Source: Trichoderma breve
Lineage: Eukaryota > Ascomycota > Sordariomycetes > Hypocreales > Hypocreaceae
DNA: 64,000 bases
Direction of reading: 5' to 3'
NCBI RefSeq assembly: GCF_028502605.1
Contig: NW_026611593.1
Location: forward strand, 1,364,001 to 1,428,000
The position numbers and the translations under genes were made by a program. Positions 45,851 through 56,779 of the stretch are shown here, piece by piece (the stretch's first letter is position 1; each line of letters opens with the position of its first letter). The notes beneath the pieces are model-generated. The model saw nothing but the letters and a program-made list of their open reading frames with translations, was not told the DNA's origin and did not search any database.

Positions 45851-47232
45851 TCATTCAACCTCCATAATTATTCTCACCTCCGGTATTGTTCTCACATCCC
45901 GTATTATTCTCACACGATTGTACCGGCACATTCGGCAGCCTAGAATACGACAATCACGGCATTCGTAGACGCAGTCCGGCGGCTGTTGATGACACTCATC
46001 GCATCGAACGAGGTCCAGGCGAGGTCTCCAGTGCCGATGCACGCACTGATGGTTTTGAATCAAGTTGTCTCTTGCCTGTTCCACGAGAACAGCCCGCTGC
46101 TCTCTCTCCAGTTGACGTCCAGCTGCATCCCGATCAACGACAACATTTGCTCGATTGACCAGCCGATTTTCATCCCACTGATCACATGCACACGTTTTCC
46201 ACTCCTTTCCACATACATAACAAAACTGGGCGCCGCAGCGGCATGCTGTCGAGCTGTTAGTCGGATGTGATTACATGTAAAAGGATGTCGCGATGTACTT
46301 ATATGGTTGCATCCTGTGCTCAAGTCAACTAGCGTACGGCATGAGTAACATCTCTGCCAGCCATTCTCCGACGCAATACGGAGAAGATCCAAGGTTGCCG
46401 CATCTTCAGGACAGTGATCCTTCTTATGAGATTTGCCCTTGCAATGAGTGCAAGTCTTTTTTCGACATTTTGTACAGACTGCTATGTCTCCCTGAATAGA
46501 CTGTTGAGGAATAAATGCCGAACAAGAGGGCCGATGGCAGTACGTCCTATTTGGCGTACTGTACTCTAACTCCTTTTCTTGATACTCCCTAACCAGCTCT
46601 GTCGGAAGGACGATCCGATTTATTCCAAGAGGAATTGATTGGCCACAGCATCGAGGAGGAAAGAGAGATTCATCGCTCATTGCCGCTTTGAACAACTTTG
46701 CTATGCATGCGCGACAGTATTCGTGTGAGCATGGACATTGAACCGTCTCAGAGAACGGAACGTCCTCCATACAGGCGAGACATCGTCCCTTCATAGTGGC
46801 TGAGGATGAGTTACCTGCCCGCGTCGTCTGCCTGGACGAAGGCTCGCCGATAGTCGAATACGGGTCATCGACAACGCCATTGTATAGGGCCGCAAGCTTC
46901 TTAATCATTCCATCTTCGATAACTGTGTCTGGTGTGGCTATGCTCGGTACTGGCGTTGAAGGGTGCCCATTAATCGCATATTCTCGGTCACGCACCGCTT
47001 GCTGCTCTTCCTCAAGATGATTCCTGATGAAATCTCCATCGTTTAAAGCGGCATGAGCCATGCTACGGGCTATGGCCTGGTCGGAAGATGTCGCAGCCAG
47101 GGACTCGAGCTCGGAATAATACACTTGTAATGCGAGCTCGGCATCGGACTGTTCTACTTGATGATGCCTGGCATCTTGCAGCTGAAGTTCCATGATTAAG
47201 TTAAAAGTTGCTTGGTCAATCTCGTCAGACAT
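45851..47232 (-). CDS. RBR (RING-IBR-RING) E3 ubiquitin ligase (442 aa)
   Basis: Two exons, 47232-46299 and 46245-45851, total 442 codons plus stop. A Q/E-rich helical N-terminus (DQATFNLIMELQLQDAR) precedes RING1 at about 152-200 (CLACMEDVPF...CPCSHEYCRACI...CC), the IBR (YCHRPSC...C...CTHCKGKSH...C) and RING2 (CYSCRTLVDLSTGCNHITCRCGAQFCYVCGKEWKTC). The catalytic cysteine of RBR ligases is the C of HITC; its codon immediately follows the codon split by the intron. RBR ligases take ubiquitin on this cysteine from an E2 before transfer to substrate. The C-terminal tail has three 18-bp repeat units, giving VRII...VRTIPEVRII. Fungi carry many such genes and substrate is unknown. Confidence 0.87.
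45867..45920. repeat. 18-bp tandem repeat, 3 copies, coding
   Basis: ATTATTCTCACCTCCGGT, ATTGTTCTCACATCCCGT and ATTATTCTCACACGATTG follow each other directly, encoding the repeated VRII/VRTI blocks at the end of the RBR protein. Confidence 0.8.
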
Positions 47233-47740
47233 AGCTGTAGCTGCTTCTGGGCTTGCCGTTCGTTTATCAATCGTTTCTCAGGCGAGCGGTAGGATGAGGA
47301 GAAGAGGAAGAAGCGGGGGCGAATCTCTTGATACTACATGCAGCATATATATTAATTGATACGAGTTGGTGTGACTTGAATCTGCCTTGCAAGCGAGACG
47401 CCTTCATTCATTGTGGAAGAAATCTGTTGGACGAATTGATCGTGGAACGAGTGAACGTTGTCACCAATCATTCATGATTAAAATATATACCCATGTCAGC
47501 GATCATAGTCTTCTTTTGAACTGGTTGTTCGTCATTACTCCATAAGACTAGAATTAAAGGACGCAAGCCGTTTCTCGTGATACTGATGGAGATTATGAGA
47601 CTGGCATTATGCTTCGGCATACAACAGAAGAAATATAGTGTCTCACATATGCGAACAGTCATATCTTAAAACCGCCTGTCTTCTATTACACGTACGCCCC
47701 TCCGCCGGTTGGCGGTAAAGCCGCTCATGAGCGGTTGTGA
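47233..47740. other. RBR gene promoter region
   Basis: About 500 bp upstream of the RBR ATG, with a TATATATTAATTG stretch at about 47345. No supported gene. Confidence 0.4.
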
Positions 47741-48380
47741 GAGGAATGCTTACGGAGCAACCCGCTCTGTCCCGTTTTGCCTATATGGAAGAAGAGTCAG
47801 ATCCTTCTTAAGCGAAATCCCATCTTCAATGACAAGGACAATGACTTTTACGCAAGCTGGGAGAATGAGCATGGTCAGCAAGCCTTGCCTTGGGCACTAG
47901 CTACGGGGGTTACATATTACGCCCAGGTAGGTTTCAGGATTCCTATATTCTATGTTATACTACAAGCACATAGCAAAAGCATTTATCCCGTGATTCTATT
48001 TCAAATATGCCATGAGAGTCACGAGATTGGAGCTGACACTGTTCCTAAAGATACACTACATTCAGTCCAATGATCCTAATATTTCTACTGACGAGTGGGA
48101 TGGGGCCATTGAATACAAAGTTGACCCAAGTGCATCAACTGTGGCTAACAACCCGTCGCGCGAGGCTGCAAGTGCTGCCTATTACAAAGAACAAATCTTG
48201 GTGGATGAACAGCGACTCTTCATTGGTGACGCCTCCTCTCATTCCAAGCACGTTCCAGAGGGAACTGTTAGTGGAACGAAGGTAGTTATGATTGAGAATG
48301 GTAGGGTAACGCGACCGATGGATGAACGATGGGTAAAGCTTTGGGAGGAATATCTAGATAAATATGCGCCAACTCAGTGA
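47741..48380 (+). pseudogene. 5'-truncated remnant of an unknown gene
   Basis: A plausible two-part reading, 47741-47926 and 48051-48380, joins across GTAGGT...CTAAAG with the frame kept and reads FNDKDNDFYASWENEHGQQ..., then DEWDGAIEYKVDPS..., ending at a TGA at 48378-48380. The first part has no ATG in frame after a stop at 47738-47740, and no upstream exon with a good acceptor is evident. The amino acid composition looks protein-like (W, D, Y and E well spread) rather than random, so it is more likely a decayed or 5'-lost gene than noise. I do not recognise the family. A missed upstream exon is the alternative. It converges with the hydrolase at 48494. Confidence 0.4.
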
Positions 48381-48493
48381 TGAGTATAGTACAAGAATGA
48401 GGACTCGAGTTTTTGAACTTGACGTTGTATAAAATGCTTCAATTGATGGCAAGTGTTAACATAGATGAGAGGGAGAGAACTTCTCCGGTTCAA

Positions 48494-49609
48494 CTATGAC
48501 AAAGTACGAGGAACTTGCTTCCTCAGCCACTTGTTAATGTATTGTTGTACTTGTTTGTTATTCTTCTCGATTGCCATCATATGTCCATTGCCACGTATTC
48601 CCTGCTCTGCCAGATAGACGTGTTCAATAGGAACCCCTGCGTCACGGAGAAATTCAGCCGTGAGATGGTCGTATCCTGCATGATACGACGCCTCCGCAGT
48701 CACCAACACAACTGGAATGTGGCAAAGATTCTTGAGCCGTCGCATAGGATGCTCTTGTCGGGGCCCCTTAATTAAGCCAGCGTATATTCCCGTCTGCTCT
48801 ATCATGTCTTCGCCTCGCGTCGGCAACATTCCGTAAGGCAACATGTTAGCATCTTCTGGTAATGGTGGATCATAGCGTAGCGGTGTGCTGGTAATTCCGA
48901 ATGGATGTATCAACTTGCCGACAATCTCAGGTCGGAAGTTGAAGGGCGGACAGTCTGGATACTGGAACGGTGGGCCATGAGGTTCCAATGCCACGATGCC
49001 ACAGACCAACTCTGGGCAGGCATCGGCAGCGTGCCATCCGAGTGGCCCTGACTGAGAGTGAGTGATGAGAAATGCCGGGCCGATCTTGTTTAGCAGTGCC
49101 TCAATCGCCGGCCTGAAAAGGGACTCGACCTTTGCGTAACTGCCGACATGTCCGACTTGACTGGCGTAGAAGGCGTCGAATACGGGATCTCCTCGCTTCC
49201 CGGAGCCAGGCCATTGCGTATGGAGATGTGCCCATGGCGAATTCTCAGGTTGAGGCGCAGTAAAGGCGGCCTCTAGCTCCTCCACCGTGTAATGAGTAAG
49301 ATCTCCAATGTCCGCTGCATGATAACGAGATCGTCCTACTCCTGGCTGATCAACCACGTAGCATTCCCAGTTGTCTGCGGCTTGAAGCATGGCTAAGCCA
49401 GGCCGGTTATCCGGTGTTGCCTCCCAATGTGTCCCCGTTTGGGCTGCACCGTGTATGAAGACAATGGCAGGCTGGCCAGGAACTTTCTTTCCATAGCGTC
49501 GTACGCACATGGATCCGGTCATATGTGTTCCTCGATCATCTTGAATGTATTCACCGCCGACGTAAAATACAGTCGCTTCTGGCTGTTCTTGAGCATTACT
49601 TGACGGCAT
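48494..49609 (-). CDS. alpha/beta hydrolase (371 aa)
   Basis: Single exon without a signal peptide, so probably cytosolic. The fold is marked by IVFIHGAAQTG (oxyanion region), a strand ending VVDQPGVGRSRY, the nucleophile elbow ITHSQSGPLGW (S-x-S-x-G type with the catalytic serine in HSQSG), a late acid strand (VVLVTAEASYHAGYD) and a C-terminal GNGHMMAIE histidine. This resembles esterase or hydrolase families found in both fungi and bacteria. Substrate unknown. It shares the neighbourhood with a Dal5-type transporter, a second secreted hydrolase and an etherase-like GST, which suggests turnover of an ester or aromatic compound. The absence of introns contrasts with the five-intron transporter beside it. 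Confidence 0.8.
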   Translation of the reverse strand: MPSSNAQEQPEATVFYVGGEYIQDDRGTHMTGSMCVRRYGKKVPGQPAIVFIHGAAQTGTHWEATPDNRPGLAMLQAADNWECYVVDQPGVGRSRYHAADIGDLTHYTVEELEAAFTAPQPENSPWAHLHTQWPGSGKRGDPVFDAFYASQVGHVGSYAKVESLFRPAIEALLNKIGPAFLITHSQSGPLGWHAADACPELVCGIVALEPHGPPFQYPDCPPFNFRPEIVGKLIHPFGITSTPLRYDPPLPEDANMLPYGMLPTRGEDMIEQTGIYAGLIKGPRQEHPMRRLKNLCHIPVVLVTAEASYHAGYDHLTAEFLRDAGVPIEHVYLAEQGIRGNGHMMAIEKNNKQVQQYINKWLRKQVPRTLS

Positions 49610-50360
49610 CGTATAATTGTGATCTGAGGTGTGTCGATGGTGAAGAAAGTCGATTTAAACGCAGCTAATTAAACTGTATATAATCTTCATTTGAGAAAGT
49701 GGTTTTTAACGGATATTTAAACTTGTCTGATACTGTTCCGTCAAGTTGTCTGCATAATGTTGATATAGATGTTGTCTTGAATTATCGTGTTCTCATTATA
49801 TAATACGTGGCGGAGAGGCTGAGATGAAGGCTGTTCACCTTAACGCAGGGCTTATTACCAAAATAGTAAAAGTTCCCCGTAGCGGCGGACTTTATACTCG
49901 TGGTCCCAGGAATTCGACTATGAACTATGGGTCACCTTGGCATCGGCATCGAGAACCGGCCGTAAGCCATCTGGAGTATTTTCCCCGACACATGCATATC
50001 AACTACATATCGACAAAAACATCTACATTATGGATTTGTGTAGTTCAACTAACAAATACCTTAGTTTCATTTTTTGTGGTTCAACACGGAATGAAATATT
50101 TGTACATTGTAATTTTCATGAGGCCTTTGGGAGGATTCAGGTCATCTTCCTGCTATGGTGGAAATGGAGTTACAAATCAATACATAATTAAATTAAATAA
50201 TGAATCATAATATACTGGTTCTTGTTAATTTCGTATCAAGTATACTCTTTACTGCTTATCTACCGATTGAAAGACCATAGCCTTATCAATCGTGTTGAAC
50301 GTTGAATTCAATCTGCATCCAATACTAATCGACACAAAAAACAGTGCCAGAAAGTTTTCC
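49610..50360. other. AT-rich intergenic region
   Basis: About 750 bp, distinctly AT-rich towards 50200, between the hydrolase start and the transporter stop. No supported gene. Confidence 0.5.
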
Positions 50361-52158
50361 TTATAAGATGTATCGGAAGTCAGGGTGATAGTCATAAGCC
50401 TCTTCAAGTGACTGGTGGCTCATTGGGTGAACGGTACCAGCTGCTTGGTGGCGAGCGGCCTCTTCTTCCTTCTTGCCATTCAGATGGCGCATATGGAGCC
50501 ACATGAGAAAGGCAGAAATAAATCCCATGGCCTGAAATGCCAAGCAGATGGAATGGCCCTTCAAGTAACGCGGAGGATCAGTGTAGATGTGAGAAGCCAT
50601 AATGGCAAAACACTGACCAACAACTTCCGCGACTCCCCATGTCATTGCACGCTTCGTGAATCCACCCACGTTAATGCTTGCCCAAGCTCCCAAAAGAGTG
50701 ACGCACGGGAAAACACCCATCGTGATAAGGCAAGTTCCAAAGATCTTCACTTTGACGCTGTTTACCACCATGAGAATGATATACCCAACAATCGAAAAAG
50801 CGAAGCAGAGCATCAAAAGTGGCCCCTTGATGCCTGTGCGATCGGATGTATAATTGACAATGAGAAGAGTGACGAATGCACACGCATACGGAATAATCGA
50901 AAAGAGCTGGGTTCGGGCTTTGCAATTCAAGATTGTCAGATCGAGACTAAATAGAGTAAGGCGAGAGGGAGTCACTCACTGGGAGAGAAGCCGAACTGCT
51001 GGACAAAGCTTGGCAGAAAAGCACTGATGGAGGCAAGTCCAAGAGCAATACCAGCATTCATGATTGAACAGAAGTAAACTTTCGGGTCCTTGAATGCAAT
51101 TAGCATTTGACGCTTATCAAAACCTGCGCCGGCTTTGTTGTAGGCTATAACTTTTCGTTAGCAGTCAACCTTGATGTGTAATACACAAAGAACGTACTCT
51201 TGAGACGCTTAATGGCCACTTCAAGCTCTGCTTTAGAAAAGATCCAATGCTTCAGGTCCTTGATCTGATCGGGAGGAGGCGGCATCAATAGCCAGGCACT
51301 GATTCCGACAAAGATGCCGGCACACCCTTGAATAATGAACAGCCATTGCCATGCGGAGTGGCCCATGGCACCATCCAAGTTCTTTTGAATGGCATACGCA
51401 ATGAGTCCACTAAAAGCACCAGCAATTGTTGCCGCAGAATAAAAAGCAGCTGTGAACTCGGATTAGTATGAGTTGGCAACGCATAACATTTGATGTTCGA
51501 TGGAGAGAAACATACAAGTTCGAGTTGCCAGCTCGTCTCGCTTATACCACAAGCTCGTATATAGAGTCAAAGCTTGAAGAAAAGTAGATGCAAAGCCAAA
51601 CAGAATCCGAAGGGCCAGAACAGTAGCAGCGTTCTTCGCTGCAGCCATACAGCATGATAGTGTCGCAAAAGCAATGACACATCCGCCAACCTGTCGATGA
51701 GCCTTGAAGAAACGGATGGACAAGTTGGCTGGAATAATACATATGACATAGCCCACGTCTTGATGAAGATGTTAGTATATGTCTTCTCGTGATGCCATCG
51801 ATATCGGCTTACAGTATAGAGAGACAGCGTTGTAAAATTGATCGTTACTGATGTTGAGATCTTTCTGAAGTCCCATTACACGGGCGTTTCCGATATTTCC
51901 TCGATCCTGTATGAGAATACTTAGAATTCGTTTCTTTTCTCCATTATAGAAGGGAGCGTCATTGGAACTTACCCATTGATTGACGAGAAAGACGAGAGAT
52001 GTCATTCCCACAATCAAGATATCAGCCTTGAGAACTAAACTTCTCTCTAGCCTTTTCTCTTCTGCGGTCAGTTCTGGCTCTGTAGCCAAGAACTCCTTCT
52101 CTTGGTACTCGACCATGTCCACATCGTTCACCGGCTCTACCTTTTCAGTATCCATCAT
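50361..52158 (-). CDS. MFS anion:cation symporter, Dal5/Tna1 type (498 aa)
   Basis: Six exons, 52158-51973, 51906-51813, 51758-51516, 51449-51198, 51144-50980 and 50917-50361, join to 498 codons plus stop with frame kept at every junction. The acidic N-terminus ends in RLERSLVLKADI. Then comes the family mark DRGNIGNARVMGLQKDL spanning helix 1 and loop, YYVGYVICIIPANLSIRF in helix 2, LALRILFGFAST, YSAATIAGAFSGLIAYAI in helix 5 and a loop with LLMPPPPDQIK. About 12 membrane helices are present. The family imports carboxylates such as allantoate, nicotinate, pantothenate or biotin precursors with protons at the plasma membrane. The substrate here is unknown; a neighbouring GST and two hydrolases hint at an aromatic or ester compound. 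Confidence 0.84.
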
Positions 52159-53321
52159 GTCAAAAGAATATCGGCAGTAGGGATGGATTCAGAAGTGAGG
52201 TATATGGGTGACAAGAGGGTAGCAAAAAGAGAAAAATCCGGGGTAAGATATAGTAAATGCAATATGTCGACTCCAATATCGGCGCTCCTATAAAAGTATC
52301 GCGTCGTTTGCAGCTGGGGTAGTCTGGGGAAGTGTCTAAACTAGCTCCGAAGATTTGGATCTAGCGGATATCTTGGCGATGCGGCACCATCAAGTACACT
52401 TATTCGTCAGTTCCTTTTCTAGAGTCCAGAGCATGCACAGATACGCCGTAAAGGGATGTTCTCGACCAGAGGATGTACAACTCCGCAGGGTTGGGACGCT
52501 TGGCGGCGATGTCACCAGGTGGCGTGGTTTGCTAGCGTCCCTCAGCTGGAGAACATTATGCCCTGTTGCATACGCCCTGGATTGATTCCATGTACGGCTG
52601 TGCAGTATTCGTAGGCTCTGGGGCTGGTGTTTGGATCGTTGTCAAGGGGAAAGTAAAGGATACATGGTCTCCTAAACTCCGCAGAGTTTCTACTCATGAA
52701 TTCTGTCGCTTGGATAGGCGTCTTACCAAGAGAGGAAATTATCGCGACATCCGCAGTAGCGGACCGGCGACCCGTAGATATTGCCCGAAACGGCAATCGG
52801 CCTGTTTGAACGGTTCGGCCGGATGTGTATTCCAACCGCAACTCAAATATTGTGTCTTTCAACTTCATGTTTCTCAAGAGGGAAAGTTTCCCGATGAACC
52901 TCATGATGCATATAATTCGTTGTGTTTTTATTTCATTCCGATTCTTCATCGTTTTCACTACATGAGAATTAGTTTAGTCCGCCGGGTATTCCCAATAACG
53001 GATCTATTGATTGCTAAAATACGAACTCGGTCTCGCCACCTCCAGCTTTTACAAGCTATCGTAGCAAATTGCAAACCGAGACGTAAGTTTGTTTGTCACG
53101 TAAACACTGATAGAATGTCATTGCGGCAAGTTCACTGATATGATCGGTACGATTACTCTTTGGAGAATTGATGTGGCGATCATTACATCTCGGTCGAGTG
53201 CAACTCGTCTCGGAGACTTTGAAGAGGCCGCCATACGCGTCGGTGAAGAGACAGGATGAGAAACTGATTTTGATTATTTCCAAGAAACTAACATGCCTCC
53301 AAGGTACAGTATTGCATTAGA
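52159..53321. other. 1.2 kb intergenic region
   Basis: Promoter side of the transporter gene and 3' side of the secreted hydrolase. Short overlapping frames on both strands, no family motif. Confidence 0.5.
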
Positions 53322-54737
53322 CTAGTATGGAACGTGAGCAGCTACAGCCTTTTGCTCCTCAAGTGCAACTTGATAGCTCAGAATTATTCCTCTATCATAT
53401 GCCTGAATGGATGCTTCTCTCACCCTATTCACGTATTCCCCATGCGTATGATACAACTCTGTCAATTTTGCCTCGTCATATGGAATGGTAGCTCCATTCA
53501 AACCTGTACCAACAAGACCGACATACTTCGCAATGGGAACAGTAATCTCTGGGAGCCGGACTCCTCCAATGACATTACCATCAGAGGCACGATTCAGTAT
53601 CGGTGTGGTGCCGTTGAGATATCCTTCGATCAATGGCATCGGTGAGGGTGGATTACGATGTTTAACCCAAGCTGGAAGCAAACGGAATGCGGCATCCACA
53701 ACTGGAAGCCAATTTACTCGACTCCAATTTTGAGAGAGCTGCTGCGGAGGTTCAACGCCATCACGATTAAGCGTCAATAAGAGATTTTCGTATAATGGCA
53801 CGTTGACATGTGAAGCTCCAGCTACCTCCCAATAACGAAACTTTGGCGTATCGGGTTGGCGTGTACCAAATAGGATGGTGTAGGAAGCTTCTAATTCGCT
53901 GTTGATCATAAAGACTGCAATCTGCAAGTCTGTTCGTATCATTGCCGAAACTGTCGGAGCCTGTTCTCCAGCCGATGTATGATCAGTAGAAAAGGTAGCC
54001 GCCTGGCTGGCAGATAGCAATGGCATAGTAGCGTCGAATACATTTGTAAGGGGTTGTATACCATTGGTGTATGCGAGGACGCGGGAACCAGATTGTGAAC
54101 CACCAACTCCGACGACAATATCCGGAGAAAACCCGCCCAGTATCTTTACCTGTCCTTGAGGTGATTTGATAAGTCTAGCAACCTGGGTATAAATATCATA
54201 GCTGACAGTATCATTGGGAATGGTTAAAGATCCGTAGCGATCTGAGTCCCACTGATGAAGGCCCTGGGGATTCGGAATATTGAGCCCGGATATTCCAACA
54301 CGCTGCGCAGATACAATGACATAGATAGATCCATCTTCGTAGAGTCCAGGAGCATCTCCACCAAAAGTGACTTCGTAGCCAAATGATACGTTGATCCATT
54401 CCAAAAGGGCAACACCGCTGAATCGGGAACGATGTTTTGGTCTGCGTACGAGAATTCGGGTCTTGTAATAACTACTCTTTGTAGGCTTCAAATTCCATTT
54501 GCCGTCCAAACTGAGATTTCCAACTGGTTCATACTCCGTCGCGTTCCCTGTCAAGAAGAATTCTTCTTCGATGTAGCCGATTTCGTCAATGTTTCCATAA
54601 TAGCTCGCAAATGGGTATCCCCTTTGGCCACCACTAATAGGACCGTCAACTTTGGGTAGCTTGCAGGTGTTCTTTCCGTCATTCATGTTGGTAAAAGCCA
54701 GAGGAAAAATCCCAAACAAAAGTAGAAGTGGTCTCAT
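53322..54737 (-). CDS. secreted alpha/beta hydrolase, Abhydrolase_10-like (471 aa)
   Basis: Single exon. A signal peptide of about 16 residues (MRPLLLLFGIFPLAFT) is followed by several N-glycosylation sequons (NAT, NLS, NVS, NGT). The hydrolase core has VALLEWINVSFGYE, VSAQRVGISG, the nucleophile elbow VVGVGGSQSGSRVLAY (G-x-S-x-S-G form), and a later HVNVP segment that could hold the catalytic histidine. This layout matches a family of fungal and bacterial hydrolases with unassigned substrates. It would act outside the cell or in the secretory pathway. Together with the transporter next door it could release and import a small acid; this is inference. There are no introns in 1.4 kb, whereas nearby genes have several. 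Confidence 0.75.
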   Translation of the reverse strand: MRPLLLLFGIFPLAFTNMNDGKNTCKLPKVDGPISGGQRGYPFASYYGNIDEIGYIEEEFFLTGNATEYEPVGNLSLDGKWNLKPTKSSYYKTRILVRRPKHRSRFSGVALLEWINVSFGYEVTFGGDAPGLYEDGSIYVIVSAQRVGISGLNIPNPQGLHQWDSDRYGSLTIPNDTVSYDIYTQVARLIKSPQGQVKILGGFSPDIVVGVGGSQSGSRVLAYTNGIQPLTNVFDATMPLLSASQAATFSTDHTSAGEQAPTVSAMIRTDLQIAVFMINSELEASYTILFGTRQPDTPKFRYWEVAGASHVNVPLYENLLLTLNRDGVEPPQQLSQNWSRVNWLPVVDAAFRLLPAWVKHRNPPSPMPLIEGYLNGTTPILNRASDGNVIGGVRLPEITVPIAKYVGLVGTGLNGATIPYDEAKLTELYHTHGEYVNRVREASIQAYDRGIILSYQVALEEQKAVAAHVPY

Positions 54738-55929
54738 GGTTAAAGTAGTAACGAAATCTTGCTAATGTAACGACGATATTTGATGTGCGTATATTAGGTG
54801 GCTATGATTGACATCATTATATAACTTTTTATTTATTTCTCCTATTAGTTTTCAACAATATTAGGTGCACCTCATTGCCAGATTATAAAAGGGACTTCCT
54901 AATAAAGAAATATTCACGAATTAGCTCCTCCGCTGCTATTGTGTAGAGATCCTAGGCTTCTTCTTCTATGGCCATCGTTCTGAACCGGAAAGGGCACTAG
55001 TATTCAATGGTTTGGCATAGCCTATGTTACTACTGGAGATGCTAATATTACCCCTCATTTCTTAATTAAGTATAAATCTATAGTTCTCATCCTCGGTAAC
55101 ACATATCTGTATAGATACGGGCTGTTGAAAATTGCTGCTCCTCAAAGTTGTAATATCCTTTCTAGCAATAGAAGAGAAATGCCAAACGCCCTTGGTTGAA
55201 TTACATAGGTAAGTAAATTGTTCAGATGGAGTAACAATTCACGCAGGGTATGGAAACACGCATGGAAGATTGCTTTTGCCAGGTAATTTAGTTTGAACGA
55301 CAGCCTTGTTCAACGAAACATTTATAGAACTCTTCCACTGATATCATTCATCGCAGTCAGTAGGTTTGTAGGTTGAATCTAGCAACTGCAGCCTAAGAGA
55401 GTACTCTTCCGACTTTTATTAGAGAGTTTAAAGTACAGGTAGTGTGACTGCAGCGTGGAATGGATTTGCGCAATGCATGCCCGACTCAATCTTGGTGAGT
55501 GATTGTAATATAGTAGTAACTCTACACCAAATCTGCTAACCATAGGAAATTAAAGGCGAATGTCTTCAAACCTATTTACAGAAAGCTGTTTACAGAGTAT
55601 GAGAAACATATCGGTAGATAATTAAGCCTTAGATTTGACTAGATGTGGGGGAACCGCTAACAATCCCCCACATCTAGTCAAATCTAAGGCCTGACGTTGC
55701 ATCTGGTATTTCCATATGTAATAGCCTATTACAATTTACTACTAATAGGCGAAAATAGTGAAGAAACGGTGCTGGAGATCTGCTCTCTAATAGGGATTAG
55801 TCTCCAGCTGACAAATATATTTCGCCCTTGGTCTCGATAAAAGCCCTGTTGATGGACAAAGTCTTACAATTGAGCGCAAAAATATTACTTCCCTTTACTG
55901 TTGGCAATTCGAATGAAAAGTGATTCACA
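54738..55929. other. AT-rich divergent intergenic region with hairpin
   Basis: 1.2 kb of AT-rich sequence between the secreted hydrolase (leftward) and the GST (rightward). Its only distinctive element is the perfect inverted repeat at 55626-55690. A 76-codon frame on the minus strand at 55797-56027 overlaps the GST start and shows no family motif. Confidence 0.55.
55626..55690. repeat. perfect 26-bp inverted repeat with 13-nt spacer
   Basis: The left arm 55626-55651 starts GCCTTAGATTTGACTAG and ends GGGGG. The right arm 55665-55690 is its exact reverse complement. The spacer is 55652-55664. It lies 240 bp upstream of the GST start codon in AT-rich DNA. It would fold into a very stable hairpin in either strand. 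Confidence 0.95.
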
Positions 55930-56779
55930 ATGTCGGAGGAATTGGTTTTGTTTGATATCCCTAGTAAGAAGGAAGCCGGCAACCGGGGTTGGTCTGGCAA
56001 CACTTGGAAAAGTAAGTCAAACCACAAGAGTCAGGACTCAGGAAGAGGTTCTCGACATGAATAATTGTACGAAAAGGTATATTGTAATATCTAGCTGCTG
56101 ACATATTTTCATTTTGACAGCCCGCATCGTTCTCAACTATAAAAACATACCTTACAAAACCCAGTGGATAGAGTATCCAGACATTGCAGCAACTTTTGCC
56201 TCATATGGCATTCCTCCAAACCCCGCTTCATCATCGGACGCTACTTACACCGTCCCCGTGGTGAAATTTCCCAACGGCGACTACCTAATGCAGTCGTATG
56301 CTATTGCGCAAAAGCTGGAGGAGTTATTCCCTGAGCCTTCTTTGCATCTCGAGAGCGAATCCTACAACAAAGTCGTGGCTGCTTGGTCCAAGATTGACCC
56401 TGCCCTAGCCCCGGAAACGAGGCCCAGGGTGCCGAAAAATATCCTCAACCCCGCAAGTGTCGAGTATTTCGAGCGTACGCGGGCCGCTCGACTTGGCATG
56501 ACTTTGGAAGAACTTTCCAAATCTGATAAAGCAGGGGAGGCTGCCTGGGCTGCCGCCGAGCCTGGTTTGCAGGCGCTGAAGGCGATTTTGACGGAAAATA
56601 GCTCCGGGCCATACATTGATGGTGATTCTGTCAGCTATGGGGACTTGGCACTTGCTGGCAACTACGCATTTTTCGGGACGATTCACGAGGATCTGCTTAA
56701 GAGGCTCCTGAGTTATGATGAGAGCCTCCAGAGACACTATGATGCGTGTAAGAAATGGTTGGAACGGAGCACTTACTAG
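55930..56779 (+). CDS. glutathione S-transferase, fungal etherase-like (246 aa)
   Basis: Two exons, 55930-56011 and 56121-56779, with a GTAAGT donor and GACAG acceptor, total 246 codons plus stop. The thioredoxin-like N-domain starts LVLFDIPSKKEAGN..., WSGNTWKTRIVLNYKNIPY and continues with YTVPVVKFPNGDYLMQSYAIAQKLEE, the usual glutathione-binding P and (Q)S region. The helical C-domain has EAAWAAAEPGLQALKAIL and SYGDLALAGNY. The NTWKTR start with S and N nearby is typical of serine-type fungal GSTs related to LigE/etherase classes. Such enzymes conjugate glutathione or cleave aryl ethers. The intron splits the NTWK|TR block, so the short first exon is essential to the active site. Cytosolic. 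Confidence 0.83.
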
